This document shows positions 31,883 to 34,203 of a DNA stretch of 34,203 nucleotides, piece by piece. This DNA comes from JAVZCJ01 sp964532175 (GTDB lineage: Archaea > Thermoproteota > Nitrososphaeria_A > Caldarchaeales > JAVZCJ01), in NCBI GenBank assembly GCA_964532175.1, contig CAZHGP010000010.1, positions 1 through 34,203 of the forward strand, given 5' to 3'. The first letter of the stretch is position 1. The number at the start of each line of letters is the position of its first letter. Both the position numbers and the translations under genes were made by a program. Under the pieces are notes generated by a model, which did no database searches, was not told where the DNA came from, and saw only the letters and a program-made list of their open reading frames with translations.

Positions 31883-31909
31883 TGTTCAAAAAATAGAACA
31901 AAACGTTCT
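31883..31909. promoter_or_regulatory. GTTC/GAAC repeated motif upstream of the beta-propeller gene
   Basis: GTTC (31883), GAAC (31896) and GTTC (31905) form nested inverted repeats, including AGAAC-5nt-GTTCT (31895-31909). They lie just upstream of the AT-rich promoter region (about 31930-31948), so an operator is possible. Confidence 0.3.
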
Positions 31910-31958
31910 AAAGCATAGCATTAAGTAATCTCTTAATATTATATTTTAATGAGAAGAA

Positions 31959-33851
31959 ATGATGAAGAAAATTTTACTTATTTTAATGATAGCTTTAATA
32001 TTAACATCATTTATTGCAACTATTTCATTATATCAAAAATATAATGAAAAAGAAAAGAATTTTATTAATTTAAAAAGATTTTCTTCTTATGAAGAATTAA
32101 AGAATTTCATAAATGAAAATATGAAAATTGCAAATTCACAAAGATATGATTTTGTAGATTTTCTTTTCCCTTTAGCTACAGTTACTAGAGAATCTTTTGC
32201 TAAAGGTGTTCCTGAAGTAACTTCCCAATTATCTAATGATTATTCAAAAACAAATGTTCAAGTTGGAGGAATAGATGAAGCAGATATTGTTAAAACAGAT
32301 GGCAAGTATATTTATATTGTATCAGGAAATAACATTTTTATAATTATGGCATATCCTCCAGAAAATGCTGAAATTCTTTCTCGAATAAAATCAGATGGAA
32401 CTATAGTTGGATTATTTATAAATAAAGATAAAATGGCTATTTTTGAAAATCTTATGGGAACTAAGTATCTTGAAATTTATGGTAAAAATAGCAAATATGG
32501 AACTTCTATTAAAGTTTATGATATTTCAAATAGAAGAAAACCTTTTTTAGAAAGAGAAATTTTATTTGAAGGATGGTACTTTGATTCAAGAATGATAGAA
32601 GATTATGTTTATGTTGTTTTAAATAGTTATGCAATAACTTATGAAAATAAAGAAATTGACCTTCCTTCAATATGCATTGATAATAATTTAGAAAATATTA
32701 AAGCTGAAGAAATATATTATACAAATGTTCCTAGCTCATTTTATATGTTTACTACTGTTATTAGTATAAATATTCAAGATGCTAAACAAAAGCCAATTTA
32801 TGAAACTTTCCTAACTGGAGCAACTACATGCATGTATGTTTCTCAAGAAAACATTTATATAGCAATTCCTACAATTACTCCAATAAGTATTTTAAATATT
32901 CCTAATGAAGAAGAAAGCACACTTATTTATAGAATTCGCATAGGAAAAGGAGAAATAAAATGTGAAGCTAGTGGAAAAGTTCCAGGCAAACCGCTTAATC
33001 AATTTTCTATGGATGAATATAATGGATACTTTAGAATTGCAACTACAACTGGACATGTTGCAAGAAATTTAGAAGAAGCAACATCTAAAAATCATGTATA
33101 CATATTAAATATGAAATTGAACATTACTGGAAAATTAGAAGGCCTTGCTCCAGGAGAAAAAATATATTCAGCAAGATTCATGGGAAATAGATGCTATCTT
33201 GTAACATTTAAGAAGGTTGATCCATTATTTGTTATAGATATAGAAGATCCAACTATGCCAAAGGTCCTTGGAAAATTGAAAATACCAGGATATTCTGATT
33301 ATCTTCATCCATACGATGAAAATCATTTAATAGGAATAGGAAAAGAAACAGTAGAAGCTGAAGAAGGAGATTTTGCATGGTATCAAGGTGTGAAAATATC
33401 ATTATTTGATGTTAGTGATGTTTCTAAACCAAAAGAAATAGCTAAATATATAATAGGAGATCGTGGAACAGATTCTCCAGTTTTAAGAAATCATAAAGCA
33501 TTATTATTTGATAAATCAAGAAAACTTCTTGTATTGCCTGTTTTAATTGCAAAAATAGATAAAGAAAAATATCCTAATGGAGTACCACCAAATACTTATG
33601 GAGAATATGTTTGGCAAGGAGCATATGTATTTAATATATCTCCAGAAGAAGGAATAATACTTAAAGGAGGGGTTACTCATTTAGATAATAATATTGATTT
33701 AGAAAAAAGTGGTTATTACTTTAATTCTCCATATTCTGTAAAAAGAGCACTTTATATAAATAATATTCTTTATACAATTTCAGATAAAAAAATTAAAATG
33801 AATAATATTGAAACTTTACAAGAAATAAATCAATTAAATATACCTTTTTGA
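31959..33851 (+). CDS. Exported/membrane-anchored beta-propeller protein
   Basis: 630 aa. The N-terminus has two Met-Lys residues and a hydrophobic segment (about 4-25, 'ILLILMIALILTSFIATISL') that acts as signal peptide or anchor; no lipobox Cys is visible. The diagnostic motif 'YSKTNVQVGGIDEADIVKTD' (about 95-115) followed by 'GKYIYIVSGNN' marks the archaeal secreted beta-propeller family (Beta_propel). Blade-like repeats follow, such as 'YLEIYGKNSKYGTSIKVYDI', 'NRCYLVTFKKVDPLFVIDI' and 'DFAWYQGVKISLFDVSDV'. The function is unknown; such propellers are usually cell-surface binding proteins. It lies 156 nt after the ABC permease on the same strand. Confidence 0.85.
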   Translation: MMKKILLILMIALILTSFIATISLYQKYNEKEKNFINLKRFSSYEELKNFINENMKIANSQRYDFVDFLFPLATVTRESFAKGVPEVTSQLSNDYSKTNVQVGGIDEADIVKTDGKYIYIVSGNNIFIIMAYPPENAEILSRIKSDGTIVGLFINKDKMAIFENLMGTKYLEIYGKNSKYGTSIKVYDISNRRKPFLEREILFEGWYFDSRMIEDYVYVVLNSYAITYENKEIDLPSICIDNNLENIKAEEIYYTNVPSSFYMFTTVISINIQDAKQKPIYETFLTGATTCMYVSQENIYIAIPTITPISILNIPNEEESTLIYRIRIGKGEIKCEASGKVPGKPLNQFSMDEYNGYFRIATTTGHVARNLEEATSKNHVYILNMKLNITGKLEGLAPGEKIYSARFMGNRCYLVTFKKVDPLFVIDIEDPTMPKVLGKLKIPGYSDYLHPYDENHLIGIGKETVEAEEGDFAWYQGVKISLFDVSDVSKPKEIAKYIIGDRGTDSPVLRNHKALLFDKSRKLLVLPVLIAKIDKEKYPNGVPPNTYGEYVWQGAYVFNISPEEGIILKGGVTHLDNNIDLEKSGYYFNSPYSVKRALYINNILYTISDKKIKMNNIETLQEINQLNIPF

Positions 33852-33860
33852 AGAATAAAA

Positions 33861-34199
33861 TTAGCATGTTAAATGTAAAGCAGCACAAACTTTTTTAGAT
33901 TTATATAGCTCATTATATTTTTTACAAGCTTCACTTGTTTTAGCTATTATTATTTCAATTCCATTTGATTTAACGTATTCTATTACTTTTTCAGGGACTT
34001 CCATTATACCCATATATCCGGTACCTATTATAAGTACTTCAGGTTTTTCATTTATAATTTCTTCAATATCTTCTATTGATAATCTATGGCCTTCTTTACG
34101 CCACCAGCTATCATTTATTTTATTTGGGTATAAAATCAAGTCTCTATTATATTTTTTACCATTAATTATTATTTTTCCAAATTCATAATGTTCGATCAT
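33861..34199 (-). CDS. Mth938-domain protein (DUF498/AAMDC-like)
   Basis: 112 aa, complete. 'YEFGKIIINGKKYNRDLILY' is the family start. The core is 'DSWWRKEGHRLSIEDIEEII', 'PEVLIIGTGYMGIMEVPEKV' and 'IIIAKTSEACKKYNEL', and the end is 'KKVCAALHLTC'. The family has the Mth938 fold found from archaea to human AAMDC and mitochondrial NDUFAF3; its biochemical role in archaea is not established. It converges with the beta-propeller gene. Confidence 0.85.
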   Translation of the reverse strand: MIEHYEFGKIIINGKKYNRDLILYPNKINDSWWRKEGHRLSIEDIEEIINEKPEVLIIGTGYMGIMEVPEKVIEYVKSNGIEIIIAKTSEACKKYNELYKSKKVCAALHLTC

Positions 34200-34203
34200 T
34201 TTG

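Overview
The window is from a strongly AT-rich archaeal genome. The evidence is the alternative shikimate pathway (AroA'/AroB'), a GHMP-type archaeal shikimate kinase, an ADP-forming acyl-CoA synthetase subunit, many VapBC-type toxin-antitoxin (TA) loci, archaeal TATA boxes close to starts (leaderless or short-leader transcripts), and Shine-Dalgarno (SD) sites matching an archaeal 16S tail (GGAGGTGATT). A thermophilic Thermoproteota/TACK-type archaeon is my best guess from gene content; no rRNA or tRNA is present to settle it.

Layout. 1-3.4 kb: the tail of a membrane protein, a possible small membrane protein, and an acdA-phr pair on the minus strand. 3.9-9.3 kb: an accessory stretch with four TA loci, only one of which looks fully intact: DUF433/DUF5615 without a normal toxin start, a decayed AbrB-VapB/VapC, an intact VapBC, and a RelB/RelE with a frameshifted toxin. 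Among them lie an M20 peptidase and a HAD phosphatase that seems to start at ATT. 9.4-10.2 kb: an HpcH/HpaI aldolase.

10.3-21.3 kb (minus strand): one tightly packed operon reading aspartate kinase, aspartate-semialdehyde dehydrogenase, AroA', AroB', AroD, AroE, AroK, AroA, AroC, chorismate mutase, TyrA, then a membrane-anchored winged-helix protein and a small membrane protein. It covers the route from aspartate through aspartate semialdehyde and dehydroquinate to prephenate and the tyrosine branch. The aspartate kinase start is abnormal, and a well-placed leader ORF precedes it.

21.6-25 kb: lipoate ligase catalytic domain, BadF-family kinase, a membrane/coiled-coil protein and a metallophosphoesterase. 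25-28.8 kb (minus): a radical SAM/SPASM enzyme coupled to a PadR regulator, an alpha/beta hydrolase and an HD-domain protein. 28.9-33.9 kb (plus): an E1-like (ThiF/MoeB) protein without the usual catalytic Cys, an ABC-2 transporter pair and an exported beta-propeller protein. The window ends with a Mth938-type protein.

No CRISPR array, insertion sequence, rRNA or tRNA was recognised. The most interesting features are the aspartate-to-tyrosine supraoperon with its odd 5' end, the concentration of lesions in toxin genes, a TA module bracketed by promoter-like direct repeats, and the radical SAM-PadR pair.
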